Source of the DNA: Streptomyces sp. NRRL B-24484
GTDB lineage: Bacteria > Actinomycetota > Actinomycetes > Streptomycetales > Streptomycetaceae
Direction of reading: 5' to 3'
DNA length: 64,000 nucleotides
NCBI RefSeq assembly: GCF_000717715.1
Contig: NZ_JOAI01000018.1
Coordinates: 62,001 to 126,000 of the forward strand
Shown here: positions 43,352-58,836 of the stretch, piece after piece
Layout: the number at the start of each line of letters is the position of its first letter
Numbering within the stretch: position 1 is the stretch's first letter
Position numbers and translations under genes: made by a program
The notes under the pieces: generated by a model
Told to the model about the DNA's origin: nothing
The model's database searches: none
What the model saw: only the letters and a program-made list of their open reading frames with translations

Positions 43352-44002
43352 TCAGCGGCCGAGACTCCACCTGCGCGGCCGAACGGCGCCGAGCCGGCCG
43401 AGGCCCCGGCGCAGCTCGGCCACGTCCTCGCGGAGCTCGCGCAGGTCGTGGGCCGCCTCGCAGAGCCGGGCGCTCATCGCCCGCACCAGCGCCCGGTCGG
43501 CGAGCACCATCCGCTCGCAGGCCGCGAGCCGGTCGCCGACCTCGCCGGCCAGGACCCACCGCTCGGCCGCGGTGAGGAGGGCGTCCCGGTCGATCGGCGC
43601 GGCCGCCGCCTCCTCGGCGTCGAGCAGCTGCGACCGCACCCGCCGGGCGACCTCGCTGTCGCGCAGCAGCATGGCCACGTTGAGCACCGCCCGGCGCGGA
43701 TAGAGCGCCGCGCGCCATCCCCCGTTCGAGTTAGGCTGCAAGTTGCAGCTGGGCGTGACCTGCGCTTTTGCGTTCCGGCGGACGATCTTCAGTCCGTTGT
43801 CCACAAGCTCGGCCCGATGCCTGTGGATAACCGCGTTGACCGCACGCTCGCCGACCTCGAAGTAGTCGGCGACCATCCGGGTCGTGATGTGCAGCCCGTC
43901 GGGCAGCAGGACGAGGGCCTTCACGCGGTCGAGCGCCTCTACGCGGTCGCACAGGCTTCGGCGGAGAGTCGGGGATTCGAGCAGGGCAGCTTCCCTGGAC
44001 AC
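43352..44002 (-). CDS. Hypothetical DNA-binding-like protein (antirepressor-like)
   Basis: A 216-aa protein. Residues ~15-75 (LCDRVEALDRVKALVLLPDG, MVADYFEVGERAVNAVIHRHRAELVDNG) look like the ORF6N/Rha-type DNA-binding segment of phage antirepressors. Residues ~100-130 (RRAVLNVAMLLRDSEVARRVR) match a motif typical of the same proteins. The C-terminal ~85 residues are helical. GTG 44002 was chosen because GGAGG lies 7 bases upstream; the ATG two codons earlier is too near. There is no prophage around it. The reading frame contains two perfect DnaA boxes. The functional call is inference. Confidence 0.6.
   Translation of the reverse strand: MSREAALLESPTLRRSLCDRVEALDRVKALVLLPDGLHITTRMVADYFEVGERAVNAVIHRHRAELVDNGLKIVRRNAKAQVTPSCNLQPNSNGGWRAALYPRRAVLNVAMLLRDSEVARRVRSQLLDAEEAAAAPIDRDALLTAAERWVLAGEVGDRLAACERMVLADRALVRAMSARLCEAAHDLRELREDVAELRRGLGRLGAVRPRRWSLGR
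43798..43831. promoter_or_regulatory. Pair of perfect DnaA boxes inside a coding region
   Basis: TTGTCCACA (43798-43806) and TGTGGATAA (43823-43831) face each other 16 bp apart within the antirepressor-like gene, ~12 kb from oriC. Possible DnaA binding site. Confidence 0.55.
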
Positions 44003-44263
44003 GGGCATGCCTCCGGGACGGAGTGGATGGTGGACCGCCCCGTCACCCCGGGCCGGGGGCATGGTCTTCCGCCAGCAGGAGCGGAGGTCGCATCACGTCC
44101 ACGGATCCCATGACCGGTTCTGTCGCCCGGCTATCCCCGACTTCACAGCAGTTTCGAGTCGCCCAACCCCAAGGTGCCTCCGCGCACCCGGTCCAACGAG
44201 CAGCGGGTGCCCGGCGTCACGCCGAGCCGCAGTTGGCGGGGGCGGTCACGGCAACGGGCAAAG

Positions 44264-44299
44264 CGAAGGGCCCGGATGACGAATCATCCGGGCCCTTCG
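44264..44299 (-). terminator. Terminator of tRNA-Ile
   Basis: A perfect 16-bp stem (44264-44279 with 44284-44299) with a TTCG loop on the minus strand, 6 bases after the tRNA 3' end. Confidence 0.8.
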
Positions 44300-44305
44300 T
44301 GCAGG

Positions 44306-44379
44306 TGGGGCTAACAGGACTTGAACCTGTGGCCTCTTCCTTATCAGGGAAGCGCTCTAACCGTCTGAGCTATAGCCCC
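44306..44379 (-). tRNA. tRNA-Ile (anticodon GAT)
   Basis: The minus strand gives a 74-nt tRNA: acceptor GGGGCTA with TAGCCCC, D-arm with AGCTCAGACGGTTAGAGC, anticodon stem CTTCC/GGAAG with loop CTGATAA giving GAT, and T-loop GTTCAAGTC. Discriminator A, CCA not encoded. tRNA-Ile and tRNA-Ala lie close to gyrA in Streptomyces, as here. Confidence 0.96.
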
Positions 44380-44395
44380 TTGCCGCACTGAAAGA

Positions 44396-45772
44396 TTAGC
44401 GGACCGACGGCCGATCTCCCAAATCCGTATCGGCGTGCTGCTCCGATCGGGGCCGGTCGGAGGTGTGGTCGGCCCCCGCGAGCCACTGCTCGCGGGTGGC
44501 GGGGAAGCCGCTGGCACCGGCCTCGGTGGCGCGGACGGCGAGCACCTGGTTGATGCCGATGCGGTTCTCCTCGAAGGCGACGGCCGAGGCGGCCATGTAC
44601 AGCCGCCACACCCGGGCACGCCCGCGGCCGGCCAGCTGGGCGGCGGTCTGCCAGTGCGCCTCCAGGTTGGCCACCCACTCGCGCAGGGTCAGCGCGTAGT
44701 GCTCCCGCAGCGACTCGACGTCCCGGACCTCGAAGCCGGCCTCCTCCAGCAGGGAGACGGTGCTGCCCACCGGGGCGAGCTCCCCGTCGGGGAAGACGTA
44801 CCGGTTGATGAAGGGACTCGGCTCGTACGGCTCGCCGGGGCGGTCGGGGCGGCGGGAGATCTGGTGGTTGAGCAGCCGGCCGCCGGGGGCGAGCAGCCCG
44901 TACAGGCCGCGGGCGTAGGTGAGGTACTGGACGGCGCCGACGTGCTCGGCCATGCCGACGCTGGAGATGGCGTCGAAGGGGCCGTCGGGGATCTCCCGGT
45001 AGTCCTGCAGCCGGACCTCGATCCGGTCGGACAGGCCTGCGTCGGCCACCCGGCGGCGGGCGAGGTCCACCTGCTCGGCGGAGATGGAGACGCCGACGGC
45101 GGTGACCCCGTAGTTCCGGACGGCGTGCAGCAGCAGGGAGCCCCAGCCGCAGCCCACGTCGAGCAGCCGCTGGCCGGGCCGCAGCCCGAGCTTGCGGCAG
45201 ATCAGGTCGAGCTTAGCCTCCTGGGCCGCCTCCAGGCTCTTCGCCTCCGGCGTCCAGTAGGCGCACGAGTAGACCATGCTGGGCCCGAGGACGAGGCCGT
45301 AGAAGTCGTTGCCGACGTCGTAGTGGTGGCTGATGGCGTCGCGGTCCCGGCGGCGGCTGTGGGCCCGCCCACGGCCCCTGGGGACCTCCTCCGGCGGGGG
45401 AGCGGGCTGCGGGCCCACCGCGCCCGCCCCGAGGACCGTCCGCAGGGCGCGCCGGCCGGGGACCCCGAGGACGTCGCCGAGGCCCGGCCGGTGGACGTCG
45501 GTGCGGTCGGAGAACCGGCCGACGGCGGAGAGCACCTCGTACAGGTCGGTGTCCGGCGCGACGTCGAGGTCGCCGGAGACGTAGGCGCGGGCGAGGCCGA
45601 GCTCGTCGGGGTGCCAGAGCAGGCGGCGCAGGGCGCGCCGGTTGCGCAGCACGATGCCGGGGGCGCCGGGCGGGCCGGCGGTGCTGCCGTCCCAGGCCGT
45701 CAGGCGTACCGGGATCCGGACGCCGAGCAGTGACTCCACCGCACCGACCAGCTCCGTCGCGACCTCGGCCAT
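44396..45772 (-). CDS. Cyclopropane-fatty-acyl-phospholipid synthase family protein
   Basis: A 458-aa SAM-dependent methyltransferase of the CFA synthase family, adding a methylene bridge to unsaturated acyl chains of membrane phospholipids. An N-terminal lipid-binding lobe (residues ~1-140) precedes the Rossmann fold, which has HHYDVGNDFYGLVLG, YSCAYW, the SAM motif LLDVGCGWGSLLLHA and VSSVGMAEHVG (as ISSVGMAEHVG). The last ~25 residues are a polar tail. ATG 45772 follows GGAGGTG. Which fatty acids are modified is unknown; C-methylating relatives are an alternative. Confidence 0.88.
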   Translation of the reverse strand: MAEVATELVGAVESLLGVRIPVRLTAWDGSTAGPPGAPGIVLRNRRALRRLLWHPDELGLARAYVSGDLDVAPDTDLYEVLSAVGRFSDRTDVHRPGLGDVLGVPGRRALRTVLGAGAVGPQPAPPPEEVPRGRGRAHSRRRDRDAISHHYDVGNDFYGLVLGPSMVYSCAYWTPEAKSLEAAQEAKLDLICRKLGLRPGQRLLDVGCGWGSLLLHAVRNYGVTAVGVSISAEQVDLARRRVADAGLSDRIEVRLQDYREIPDGPFDAISSVGMAEHVGAVQYLTYARGLYGLLAPGGRLLNHQISRRPDRPGEPYEPSPFINRYVFPDGELAPVGSTVSLLEEAGFEVRDVESLREHYALTLREWVANLEAHWQTAAQLAGRGRARVWRLYMAASAVAFEENRIGINQVLAVRATEAGASGFPATREQWLAGADHTSDRPRSEQHADTDLGDRPSVR

Positions 45773-45899
45773 CAGAACACCTCCGAGCAGCCATACCGGA
45801 CAGTCCGGGCGCCCCCGGCACCGCCACAGCCAACCGCCGCCCGGGGCCGCAGGGCCGTCCGGCACGCCGGGGCGGTGGCGCTGTCACCCGGATGCCAGC

Positions 45900-45932
45900 G
45901 GGCCCCGACAGCTGCAACAGCTGTCGGGGCCC
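45900..45932 (-). terminator. Terminator after the gyrA-DUF3566 genes
   Basis: A perfect 15-bp stem (45900-45914 with 45918-45932) with a 3-base loop, ~50 bp past the DUF3566 stop on the minus strand, just upstream of the CFA synthase gene. Confidence 0.7.
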
Positions 45933-45980
45933 GCCTTGTTCCCGGGAACTGACCGGATGTCAGAGATCCTTCGGGGGCGC

Positions 45981-46727
45981 TCAGTCCTCTTCGGCGAGGG
46001 TCAGCTCGACACCGCCGGTGAAACCGGCCGCGGTGTTGTAGATGAACGCCGAGAGGGTCGCGAGCGCGGTCATCAGCACGACGTCGATGACGGCGATCAG
46101 CGTCGTGAAGATCATCACCCGGCCGAAGCCGATGTACTCCATCAGGTCGAAGCCGCCGGAGGTGTCCGAGCCGGTCACGTCCTTCAGGGTGCTGGTCAGC
46201 GAGTCGAAGACGCCGAGCGCGTTGAGGACGATCCACAGCAGCGCGGAGGCGACGATGATGACCACGCCGACGGCCAGCGACAGCAGGAAGCTGACCTTCA
46301 TGACCGACCACGGGTCGGCCTTGATCACCCGCAGCCGGGCCTTGCGGATGCGGGCACCGGCGGCGCCGGCCGGGCCGGTGCCGCCGGCCGGACGGCGCGC
46401 GGCCGAACCGGACTGCGCGGCGCCGGGCACCCGGGTGCCGCGGGCCGGCGTGGGCTGGCCCTTGGCGTAGGTCGTCGGCTGCGAGTACCCGCCCGCCGAC
46501 GGCGGCGTGCTGGGGGCCGGCGGGGTGGCCGGCGCACCGCCGCCCGCGGCGAAGCCCGCACCACCGGGGCCGGGCTGGCCGGCGGAGGCGACGGGGGGCA
46601 TCAGCGAGGTGGAAGCGGCCGGGTGCTCGGCCGGAGGCTGCGGTACGCCGCTGTAGGGCGTACCGCCCTGCGCGGCGCCCGGCGCTCCGCCCGCGGCACC
46701 TCCCGCTCCGCCCATGGCTCCACTCAC
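45981..46727 (-). CDS. DUF3566 membrane protein
   Basis: A 248-aa protein. The first ~125 residues are a disordered glycine/alanine/proline-rich lead; the DUF3566 domain follows (ARLRVIKADPWSVMKVSFLLS) with two membrane helices and an amphipathic segment between them. It commonly lies directly after gyrA in actinobacteria, as here; function unknown (its mycobacterial relative CwsA-neighbour role is not established). GTG 46727. Confidence 0.88.
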   Translation of the reverse strand: MSGAMGGAGGAAGGAPGAAQGGTPYSGVPQPPAEHPAASTSLMPPVASAGQPGPGGAGFAAGGGAPATPPAPSTPPSAGGYSQPTTYAKGQPTPARGTRVPGAAQSGSAARRPAGGTGPAGAAGARIRKARLRVIKADPWSVMKVSFLLSLAVGVVIIVASALLWIVLNALGVFDSLTSTLKDVTGSDTSGGFDLMEYIGFGRVMIFTTLIAVIDVVLMTALATLSAFIYNTAAGFTGGVELTLAEED

Positions 46728-46869
46728 CCTGGTCCTCCCGCCGTTCCTTCCCGGTCGGCCACCGCCGCCCGGTCATCGTCTGTCGGCCCGCCCCGGCCAG
46801 GTCGCCGGCGCCGGTGGGCGGCCGGCGCGCCTCTCGGGGGAGGGCTGCGCCGACCGCCCGGACGAGCGG

Positions 46870-49461
<2,592 letters not shown>

Positions 49462-49513
49462 TGGTGGTCAGTTTCCTTTCACGCGTGTCTGGTCCGTGGG
49501 ATCCCGGTGGGGA

Positions 49514-52319
<2,806 letters not shown>

Positions 52320-52435
52320 GGCGCGGCTCTCCCTCGTCGCGGCAACGCTGAGCCTTCCAGGGTACGCACCGGGCCTCCCGACGCGGCGCCCCCGGTGGCA
52401 CGCCCGCACCGACGGCCCGGCCGCGCGCCCCGCGG

Positions 52436-53569
52436 CTACGGATCGAGCCGGGCCACCGCGCCCTCGGAGACCGCGTAGCGCGCACCCGTGAGGGCCTTCG
52501 GAACGTCCTCGGGCACCGCCGCGGTCACCAGCACCTGCTCGCCGTCGGCCACCAGCTCCGCCAGCCGGTCGCGCCGCCGCGCGTCCAGCTCGGCGAACAC
52601 GTCGTCCAGGATCAGCACCGGCTCGCCGCCGTCCGCCTTCAACAGCTCGTACGAGGCCAGCCGCAGGGCCAGCGCGAAGGACCAGGACTCCCCGTGGCTG
52701 GCGTACCCCTTCGCCGGCAGCGGGCCGAGCCGCAGCACCAGTTCGTCCCGGTGCGGGCCGACCAGGGTCAGCCCGCGGTCGACCTCCTGCTTGCGCACCT
52801 CCTGCAGCGCGGCCAGCAACTGCTCCTCGGCCTGCTCGCGGCTGGTGGGCAGCTCCCCCTCGAAGGAGCTCCGGTACTCCAGCACCGTCTCGCCGCCGCC
52901 CGACGCGAGCTGCTGGTACGCCCGGGCCACCAGCGGCTGCAGGGCGCCGACCAGCTGCAGCCGGAAGGCGGTCAGCTCGGCGCCGGCCCGCGCCAGGTGG
53001 CCGTCCCAGATCTCCAGGGTCGAGAGGTCGGCCCCCTTGCCGCCGCCGGCCCGGCGGGCCATCGCCGCCGTCTTCAGCAGGGCGTTGCGCTGCTTCAGCA
53101 CCCGCTCGTAGTCCTGCCGGACACCGGCGAGCCGAGGCGCCCTGGCGGTCAGCAGCTCGTCCAGGAAGCGCCGGCGCTCGCCCGGGTCGCCCTTCACCAG
53201 GGCGAGGTCCTCGGGGGCGAACAGCACCGTCCGCAGCAGCCCAAGGACGTCGCGCGGCCGGACGTTGTCCGAGCGGTTGATCCGCGCCCGGTTGGCCTTG
53301 CCCGGGGTGATCTCCAGTTCGACGAGGGTGGGCCGCTGGTCCCGCACGATCGAGCAGCGGACCACCGCCCGCTCGGCCCCGAGCCGGATCAGCGGGGCGT
53401 CGGTGGCCACCCGGTGGCTGCCCAGCGTCGCCACGTAGCCGACCGCCTCGACCAGGTTGGTCTTGCCCTGGCCGTTGGGCCCCACGAACGCGGTGACGCC
53501 CGGATCGAGGGGCACCTCGACCCGGGCGTAGGAACGGAAGTCGGCGAGCGACAGATGCGCGACATGCAT
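52436..53569 (-). CDS. recF: RecF: recombination and gap-repair ATPase
   Basis: A 377-aa SMC-like ATPase that binds single-strand gaps and helps RecR/RecO load RecA. Walker A is [10 protein letters not shown], the signature is [11 protein letters not shown], and Walker B is [11 protein letters not shown]; the opening [11 protein letters not shown] is typical RecF. ATG 53569, 29 bp after the gnd stop. The order dnaN-gnd-recF with an inserted gnd is a Streptomyces trait. Confidence 0.97.
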   Translation of the reverse strand: MHVAHLSLADFRSYARVEVPLDPGVTAFVGPNGQGKTNLVEAVGYVATLGSHRVATDAPLIRLGAERAVVRCSIVRDQRPTLVELEITPGKANRARINRSDNVRPRDVLGLLRTVLFAPEDLALVKGDPGERRRFLDELLTARAPRLAGVRQDYERVLKQRNALLKTAAMARRAGGGKGADLSTLEIWDGHLARAGAELTAFRLQLVGALQPLVARAYQQLASGGGETVLEYRSSFEGELPTSREQAEEQLLAALQEVRKQEVDRGLTLVGPHRDELVLRLGPLPAKGYASHGESWSFALALRLASYELLKADGGEPVLILDDVFAELDARRRDRLAELVADGEQVLVTAAVPEDVPKALTGARYAVSEGAVARLDP

Positions 53570-53598
53570 GGTGGTGGACTGCGCCCGCCTTCCGGGGA

Positions 53599-54474
53599 CT
53601 ACTTCGACTCGACCGCGTGGCCGCCGAACTGGTTGCGCAGGGCGGCGATCATCTTCATCTGCGGCGAGTCCTCCTGCCGCGAGGCGAAGCGGGCGAACAG
53701 CGAGGCGGTGATCGCCGGCAGCGGCACCGCGTGGTCGATCGCGGCCTCGACCGTCCAGCGGCCCTCGCCGGAGTCCGCCGCCCAGCCCTTGAGCTTGGCC
53801 AGGTGCTCGTCGTCGTCCAGCGCACGGACGGCGAGGTCGAGCAGCCAGGAGCGGATGACCGTGCCCTCCTGCCAGGAGCGGAAGACCTCGCGCACGTCGG
53901 TGACCTCGGGGGCCGCCTCCAGCAGCTCCCAGCCCTCGGCGAAGGCCTGCATCATCGCGTACTCGATGCCGTTGTGGACCATCTTCGCGAAGTGGCCGGC
54001 GCCGACCTTGCCCGCGTGGACCGAGCCGAAGTCGCCCTCGGGCTTCAGCGCGTCGAAGATCGGCTTGACCTTCTCGACGTGCTCGGCGTCGCCGCCGTAC
54101 ATCAGCGCGTAGCCGTTCTCCAGGCCCCAGACACCGCCGGAGACACCGCAGTCGACGAAGCCGATGCCCTTGGCGGCCAGCACCTCGGCGTGCGCGATGT
54201 CGTCCGTCCAGCGGGAGTTGCCGCCGTCGACCACGACGTCGCCGGGCGACAGCAGCTCGGCGAGCTGCTCGACGGTCTCCTGGGTCGGGCCGCCGGCCGG
54301 CACCATCACCCACACCACGCGCGGGCCGTGCAGCTTCTCGATGAGCTCCTGGAGGCTGTCGACGTCCGCGAGGTCCGGGTTCCGGTCGAAGCCGATGACG
54401 GTGTGGCCGGCGCGGCGGATGCGCTCGCGCATGTTGCCGCCCATCTTGCCGAGACCGATGAGGCCGAGCTCCAT
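53599..54474 (-). CDS. gnd: 6-phosphogluconate dehydrogenase (decarboxylating, short type)
   Basis: A 291-aa enzyme turning 6-phosphogluconate to ribulose 5-phosphate plus CO2 and NAD(P)H in the pentose phosphate pathway. Rossmann start is [13 protein letters not shown]; substrate-site blocks are VDGGNSRW and [17 protein letters not shown], with the catalytic Lys in the latter. It is the short (~300 aa) family, often NAD-dependent, not the ~470-aa NADP form. ATG 54474 follows GAAGGAC. It sits inside the replication operon between dnaN and recF. Confidence 0.95.
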   Translation of the reverse strand: MELGLIGLGKMGGNMRERIRRAGHTVIGFDRNPDLADVDSLQELIEKLHGPRVVWVMVPAGGPTQETVEQLAELLSPGDVVVDGGNSRWTDDIAHAEVLAAKGIGFVDCGVSGGVWGLENGYALMYGGDAEHVEKVKPIFDALKPEGDFGSVHAGKVGAGHFAKMVHNGIEYAMMQAFAEGWELLEAAPEVTDVREVFRSWQEGTVIRSWLLDLAVRALDDDEHLAKLKGWAADSGEGRWTVEAAIDHAVPLPAITASLFARFASRQEDSPQMKMIAALRNQFGGHAVESK

Positions 54475-54552
54475 GACAAGTCCTTCACTGTGGTTTCGTG
54501 CCGAGACGGCGGCGCCGTTGCCGCGCTGCCCTGAGCCTACGCCGCCCAGGAG

Positions 54553-54592
54553 CGAGGCCCCGCCGGTCGCAGCCGACCGGGCGAGGCCTCGT
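54553..54592 (-). terminator. Hairpin after dnaN
   Basis: Two 18-base arms (54553-54570 and 54575-54592), almost fully paired with one offset, lie between the dnaN stop and the gnd start. It may end or attenuate dnaN transcripts. Confidence 0.5.
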
Positions 54593-54645
54593 CGCCCACA
54601 GGATGTGGACCGGGTGCGCCCGCCTGTGGACGGCGGGCGGCCCGG

Positions 54646-55776
54646 TCAGCCGGAGAGCCGGACCGGCATGATCAGGTACTGGTACGCCTCGTCCGCCTCG
54701 GCGTCCACCGCGGGCTTGCCGCTGAGCAGTGCCGGCTTGGTCGGCGTGGTGAAGCTCAGCTGGGCGAAGGCGGAGTCGATGGCCTTGAGGCCCTCCTCCA
54801 GGTAGCCCGGGTTGAACGCGATCGAGATGTCGTCGCCCTCGAGGTCGGCGTCGATCCGCTCGGTGGCCTGCGCGTCGTCGCCGGAGCCGGCCTCCAGGGT
54901 CAGCACGCCCTGCTCGAAGCTGAGCCGGACGGGGGTGTTGCGCTCGGCCACCAGGGAGACGCGCTTGAGGGCCTCCAGGAACGGCTGGGTCTGGATCGCG
55001 GCGACGGCCGAGAACTCCGTCGGGAAGAGGCTGCGGAACTTCGGGAACTCGCCCTCCAGCAGCCGGGTGGTGGTCCGGCGGCCGGCGCCCTCGAAGCCGA
55101 TCAGACCCTCGCCCGCGCCGCCCGAGGCCAGCGCGATGGAGACCGTGTCGCCGCTGCCCAGGGACTTCGCGATGTCCTGCAGGGTCTTGGCGGGCACCAG
55201 GGCGACCGCGCTGATGTCCGGCTGCTCGGGCTTCCAGAGCAGCTCGCGGACGGCGAAGCGGTAGCGGTCGGTGGCGGCCAGGGTGATCCGGTCGCCCTCG
55301 ATCTCGACCCGGACGCCGGTGAGCACCGGCAGGGTGTCGTCCCGCCCGGCGGCGACCGCGGCCTGGCTGACGGCGGACGCGAAGACGTCGCCGGAGACCG
55401 TGCCGGTGGCGGTCGGCATCGCCGGCAGGGCCGGGTACTCGTCGACCGGGAGGGTCGGCAGGGTGAACCGCGAGCTGCCGCAGACCACGCTGACCCGCAT
55501 GCCGTCGGTGGAGATCTCCACCGGCCGGTTCGGCAGGTTGCGGGAGATGTCGTTGAGCAGGCGGCCGGAGACCAGGACGGTGCCGGCCTCCTCGACGTCC
55601 GCCTCCAGCTCGACCCTGGCCGAGACCTCGTAGTCGAAGCCGGAGAGCGCCAGGGAGCCCTCCTGTGCCGTCAGCAGCAGGCCGGCCAGCACCGGCACCG
55701 GCGGCCGCGCCGGGAGGCTGCGAGCCGCCCAGGCCACCGCCTCCGCGAGGACATCACGCTCCACCCGGAACTTCAC
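54646..55776 (-). CDS. dnaN: DnaN: DNA polymerase III beta sliding clamp
   Basis: A 376-aa sliding clamp that circles DNA as a dimer and holds the replicative polymerase. Three repeated clamp folds cover the length; the start is MKFRVERDVLAEAVAWAARSL and the end YQYLIMPVRLSG, which bears the partner-binding C-terminal motif. GTG 55776 follows AGGAGGCGG. oriC begins just upstream. Confidence 0.98.
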   Translation of the reverse strand: MKFRVERDVLAEAVAWAARSLPARPPVPVLAGLLLTAQEGSLALSGFDYEVSARVELEADVEEAGTVLVSGRLLNDISRNLPNRPVEISTDGMRVSVVCGSSRFTLPTLPVDEYPALPAMPTATGTVSGDVFASAVSQAAVAAGRDDTLPVLTGVRVEIEGDRITLAATDRYRFAVRELLWKPEQPDISAVALVPAKTLQDIAKSLGSGDTVSIALASGGAGEGLIGFEGAGRRTTTRLLEGEFPKFRSLFPTEFSAVAAIQTQPFLEALKRVSLVAERNTPVRLSFEQGVLTLEAGSGDDAQATERIDADLEGDDISIAFNPGYLEEGLKAIDSAFAQLSFTTPTKPALLSGKPAVDAEADEAYQYLIMPVRLSG

Positions 55777-55945
55777 CGGTAACCGCCTCCTGGCTCACTG
55801 CTCTGCGCTGCGCGCTCGATCGTCTCGGTGCACTGGGCCGCCCGGCGCAACCGCCCGGCTTCCAGTTGCCGAGAACAGTCTGACGTACTCCACCGACAGA
55901 CGGAGCAGATGGGCGGAAGCAACCCGAACAGGTGTCGGGACCCGG

Positions 55946-56517
55946 TTGTCCACAGATTTCGGCCCGCCCCCCTGTTGATCAAGCTCAGGGGTCTCTATGT
56001 GTAGTGGTAGTAGTAGGGCCTGTGGAAACCGTGGATAACCCCGTTCCCGCAGGTCAGGCCCACTATTTTGTCCACAGTCGCTGTGGACGGCCGGTGTGGA
56101 CAACCGGGCCCGGCTGTGGACGACCGAGAGTTACCCACAGGGCACGCTGAGTATCCACAGGTTATCCCCAGGACTGTCCCCAGATGATGCCCCGGTTATC
56201 CACGGGCGTCGAGCAACATCACGTGACGCCTTTCACACCTGGGGGTGAACATCTGTGCCGAGTTGTCGAACTGTGGATACGGCTGTGGAGAACCTGGGGA
56301 AAACTCTCGGTTCCCTGGGGACAACCGGTGGACAACTCGATCGGCCGGCTGGCGGAACGTCAACTTTCCACACCCTGTGGATAACTGTTGTGCACAAGTC
56401 CACAGCCACCTGACCTGCGGGGAAGAGCGTAACCCGGCCGGCCCTGTGGACGGATTCTGGATAACTCCGCCCCGGCGCACCTGTGGACGAAGGAAACCCC
56501 CGTCGTCCTGTGGATCG
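55946..56517. other. oriC: oriC: chromosomal replication origin with DnaA boxes
   Basis: Between dnaN and dnaA (gap 55777-56809). Perfect boxes: TTGTCCACA at 55946 and 56068, TGTGGACAA at 56095, TGTGGATAA at 56376. One-mismatch boxes at 56030, 56115, 56131, 56151, 56162, 56196, 56272, 56284, 56316, 56327, 56388, 56456 and 56482, with weaker ones at 56082, 56174, 56364, 56445 and 56509. They occur in both orientations, as in known Streptomyces origins (about 19 boxes). DnaA binds here to open the duplex. The exact melting site is not obvious, since no long AT-run exists. Confidence 0.95.
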
Positions 56518-56738
56518 AGCCGCCCCGCGACAGGCTCGTTCGAATTGCTGAACGCCCGTCCCATTCGGCGCATTTCCCGCCCCTCGCGCCCTCGACCGGA
56601 TGCTGCCCCGGCGCGGCGGCGTCCACACCTGCCGCACGGGCCGGCCCGGCGCCCGCGCCGGCCCGTGCCGAGGGCCTCCCGGGGCGGGTGGACGGCCCCG
56701 GTGCGGCGGGCGGCGAGGCCCCGGGAGGGAGACGGCGA

Positions 56739-56769
56739 GGGCCCCGCCGACGGTGCGTCGGCGGGGCCC
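56739..56769 (-). terminator. dnaA terminator
   Basis: A perfect 13-bp stem (56739-56751 with 56757-56769) with a 5-base loop, ~40 bp past the dnaA stop on the minus strand. Confidence 0.7.
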
Positions 56770-56809
56770 GGAACGTCCGATCGCCGCCCCCGCGGGGCGA
56801 CGTGACGGG

Positions 56810-58672
56810 TCAGCTCTTGATGCGGTTGGTCAGCTCGGTGACCTGGTTGTAGATGGACCGGCGCTCGGCCATCAGCGAGCGGATCTTCCGGTCGGCGTGC
56901 ATCACCGTGGTGTGGTCGCGCCCGCCGAACTGCGCACCGATCTTCGGCAGCGAAAGGTCCGTCAGCTCGCGGCAGAGGTACATGGCGATCTGACGTGCCG
57001 TCACCAGGACGCGGCTGCGGGAGGATCCGCAGAGGTCGTCGACGCCGAGGCCGAAGTAGGCGGCCGTCTGCTGCATGATCACCTGCGCGGTGATCTCCGG
57101 CCCGGCGTCCTCGTCCCCGCCCGGGATCAGGTCCTTGAGGACGATCCCGGCCAGCTCCAGGTCGACCGGCGCCCGGTTGAGGTTGGCGAAGGCCGTGACC
57201 CGGATCAGCGCGCCCTCCAGCTCGCGGATGTTCCGGGTGATCCGGGAGGCGATGAACTCCAGCACGTCGGCCGGCGCGTTCAGCTGCTCCTGGATCGCCT
57301 TCTTGCGCAGGATCGCGATCCGGGTCTCCAGCTCCGGCGGGGTGACGTCGGTGATCAGACCCCACTCGAAGCGGTTGCGCAGCCGGTCCTCCAGCGTGAT
57401 CAGCTGCTTGGGCGGCCGGTCCGAGGACAGCACGATCTGCTTGTTGGCGTTGTGCAGGGTGTTGAAGGTGTGGAAGAACTCCTCCTGCGTGGACTCCTTG
57501 CTCGCCAGGAACTGGACGTCGTCCACCAGCAGGATGTCCATGTCCCGGTACCGCTTGCGGAACGCGTCCGCCTTGCCGTCGCGGATCGAGTTGATGAACT
57601 CGTTGGTGAACTCCTCGGAGCTCACGTACCGGACCCGGGTACCGGGGAAGAGGCTGCGCGAGTAGTGGCCGATGGCGTGCAGCAGGTGCGTCTTGCCGAG
57701 GCCGGACTCGCCGTAGATGAAGAGCGGGTTGTACGCCTTCGCCGGGGCCTCGGCCACGGCGACCGCCGCCGCGTGCGCGAAGCGGTTGCTCGCGCCGATG
57801 ACGAAGGTGTCGAAGAGGTACTTGGGGTTCAGCCGGGCCGGCTCGTCCTTGCGGGCGCCGCCCGCCGGGGGAGCGCCGGGCGGCGCGGGCACCCCGGGTG
57901 CCGGGGTGCGCTCGGGCAGCGCCGGGGGAGCCGCGGCCGCCGGCGGGCCGACGGGCGGCCGGGTGGCACCGCGGCGCGAGCCGCCGCCCGCCCGCGGCCG
58001 GGCCTCGGACGGATCGGGACCGAGCACACCGCCGAACAGGTCGCCCTGCGCCGGGGTCGCCGTCGGCAGCCCCTTCGGCCGCGGCGGCTCCGGCTGACGC
58101 TCGGCGGCGGACGGCGAGGGCCGGTCGTACTCGGGACGGTCCCACTCGGCCGGCCCGGCGGGGTGCTCGCCCCAGGGCCGCTGCTCCTCGGCGTACGGAG
58201 CCGGGGCCTGCTCGTAGCGCGGCGCGTCGTACCGTTCCTGGCGCTCGGGCCGGCGCTCCGGCTGCTGCTCGTACGGCTGCGGGTGCTCGTAGGACGGGGG
58301 TGCGTAGCGGTCCGGCTCGCCGTGGTACGGCCGCTCCGACCAGTCCTGGCCGGCCTGCGGGCGCGGCGGCTCGGCCGGCTGCGGCTCGGCGGCCGGGGTG
58401 GGCAGCGCGTTGGCGTCCACCATCACGGCGATCCGGACGGGCCGGGCGAACTCGTAGGTGAGCGCCTCGGTGAGCTGGGGGAGGAGACGCCCCTCCAGCA
58501 CCTGCTTGGCCCGCTCGTTGGGGGCCGCCAGCAGGGCGGTGTCGTGCATCATCCACATCGGCTGCGTGCGCCGCAGCCACATCTTGTCGCTGTCCCCGAC
58601 CCCGGCGTCGTTGACCAGCCGCTCGACGACCTTCGCCCAGAGCGGGACGAGATCGCTGTTGACATCAGCCAC
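56810..58672 (-). CDS. dnaA: DnaA: replication initiator
   Basis: A 620-aa AAA+ initiator. Domain I (residues 1-95) starts [19 protein letters not shown]; domain II is a long disordered Pro/Gln/Arg-rich linker (~95-285), the usual reason Streptomyces DnaA is longer than that of E. coli. Domain III has Walker [19 protein letters not shown] and Walker [14 protein letters not shown]; domain IV has the DnaA box reader with [20 protein letters not shown] and [15 protein letters not shown] 58672 is preceded by GAGAAAG. Confidence 0.98.
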   Translation of the reverse strand: MADVNSDLVPLWAKVVERLVNDAGVGDSDKMWLRRTQPMWMMHDTALLAAPNERAKQVLEGRLLPQLTEALTYEFARPVRIAVMVDANALPTPAAEPQPAEPPRPQAGQDWSERPYHGEPDRYAPPSYEHPQPYEQQPERRPERQERYDAPRYEQAPAPYAEEQRPWGEHPAGPAEWDRPEYDRPSPSAAERQPEPPRPKGLPTATPAQGDLFGGVLGPDPSEARPRAGGGSRRGATRPPVGPPAAAAPPALPERTPAPGVPAPPGAPPAGGARKDEPARLNPKYLFDTFVIGASNRFAHAAAVAVAEAPAKAYNPLFIYGESGLGKTHLLHAIGHYSRSLFPGTRVRYVSSEEFTNEFINSIRDGKADAFRKRYRDMDILLVDDVQFLASKESTQEEFFHTFNTLHNANKQIVLSSDRPPKQLITLEDRLRNRFEWGLITDVTPPELETRIAILRKKAIQEQLNAPADVLEFIASRITRNIRELEGALIRVTAFANLNRAPVDLELAGIVLKDLIPGGDEDAGPEITAQVIMQQTAAYFGLGVDDLCGSSRSRVLVTARQIAMYLCRELTDLSLPKIGAQFGGRDHTTVMHADRKIRSLMAERRSIYNQVTELTNRIKS

Positions 58673-58762
58673 TGGTGCACGCTTTCTCGTTCCCCGCGGT
58701 GGGGGGCTCAGGGGGACTCGGGGCGCCGGTCCGATCGATGAACAAACCCGACAAGTCCTGCA

Positions 58763-58804
58763 ACGGTAGTCAGCGGGCAGAGCTGATTCAAGTTGTTGTC
58801 CACA
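58763..58804 (-). promoter_or_regulatory. dnaA promoter with DnaA box
   Basis: On the minus strand TTGAAT (58786-58791) and TACCGT (58763-58768) are 17 bp apart. A perfect DnaA box (58796-58804) lies just upstream of the -35, and a degenerate one at 58808. This agrees with reported autoregulation of Streptomyces dnaA. Confidence 0.7.
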
Positions 58805-58836
58805 GGCTGTGGGCGACGGGCCGCGGGGCTGCCGGT

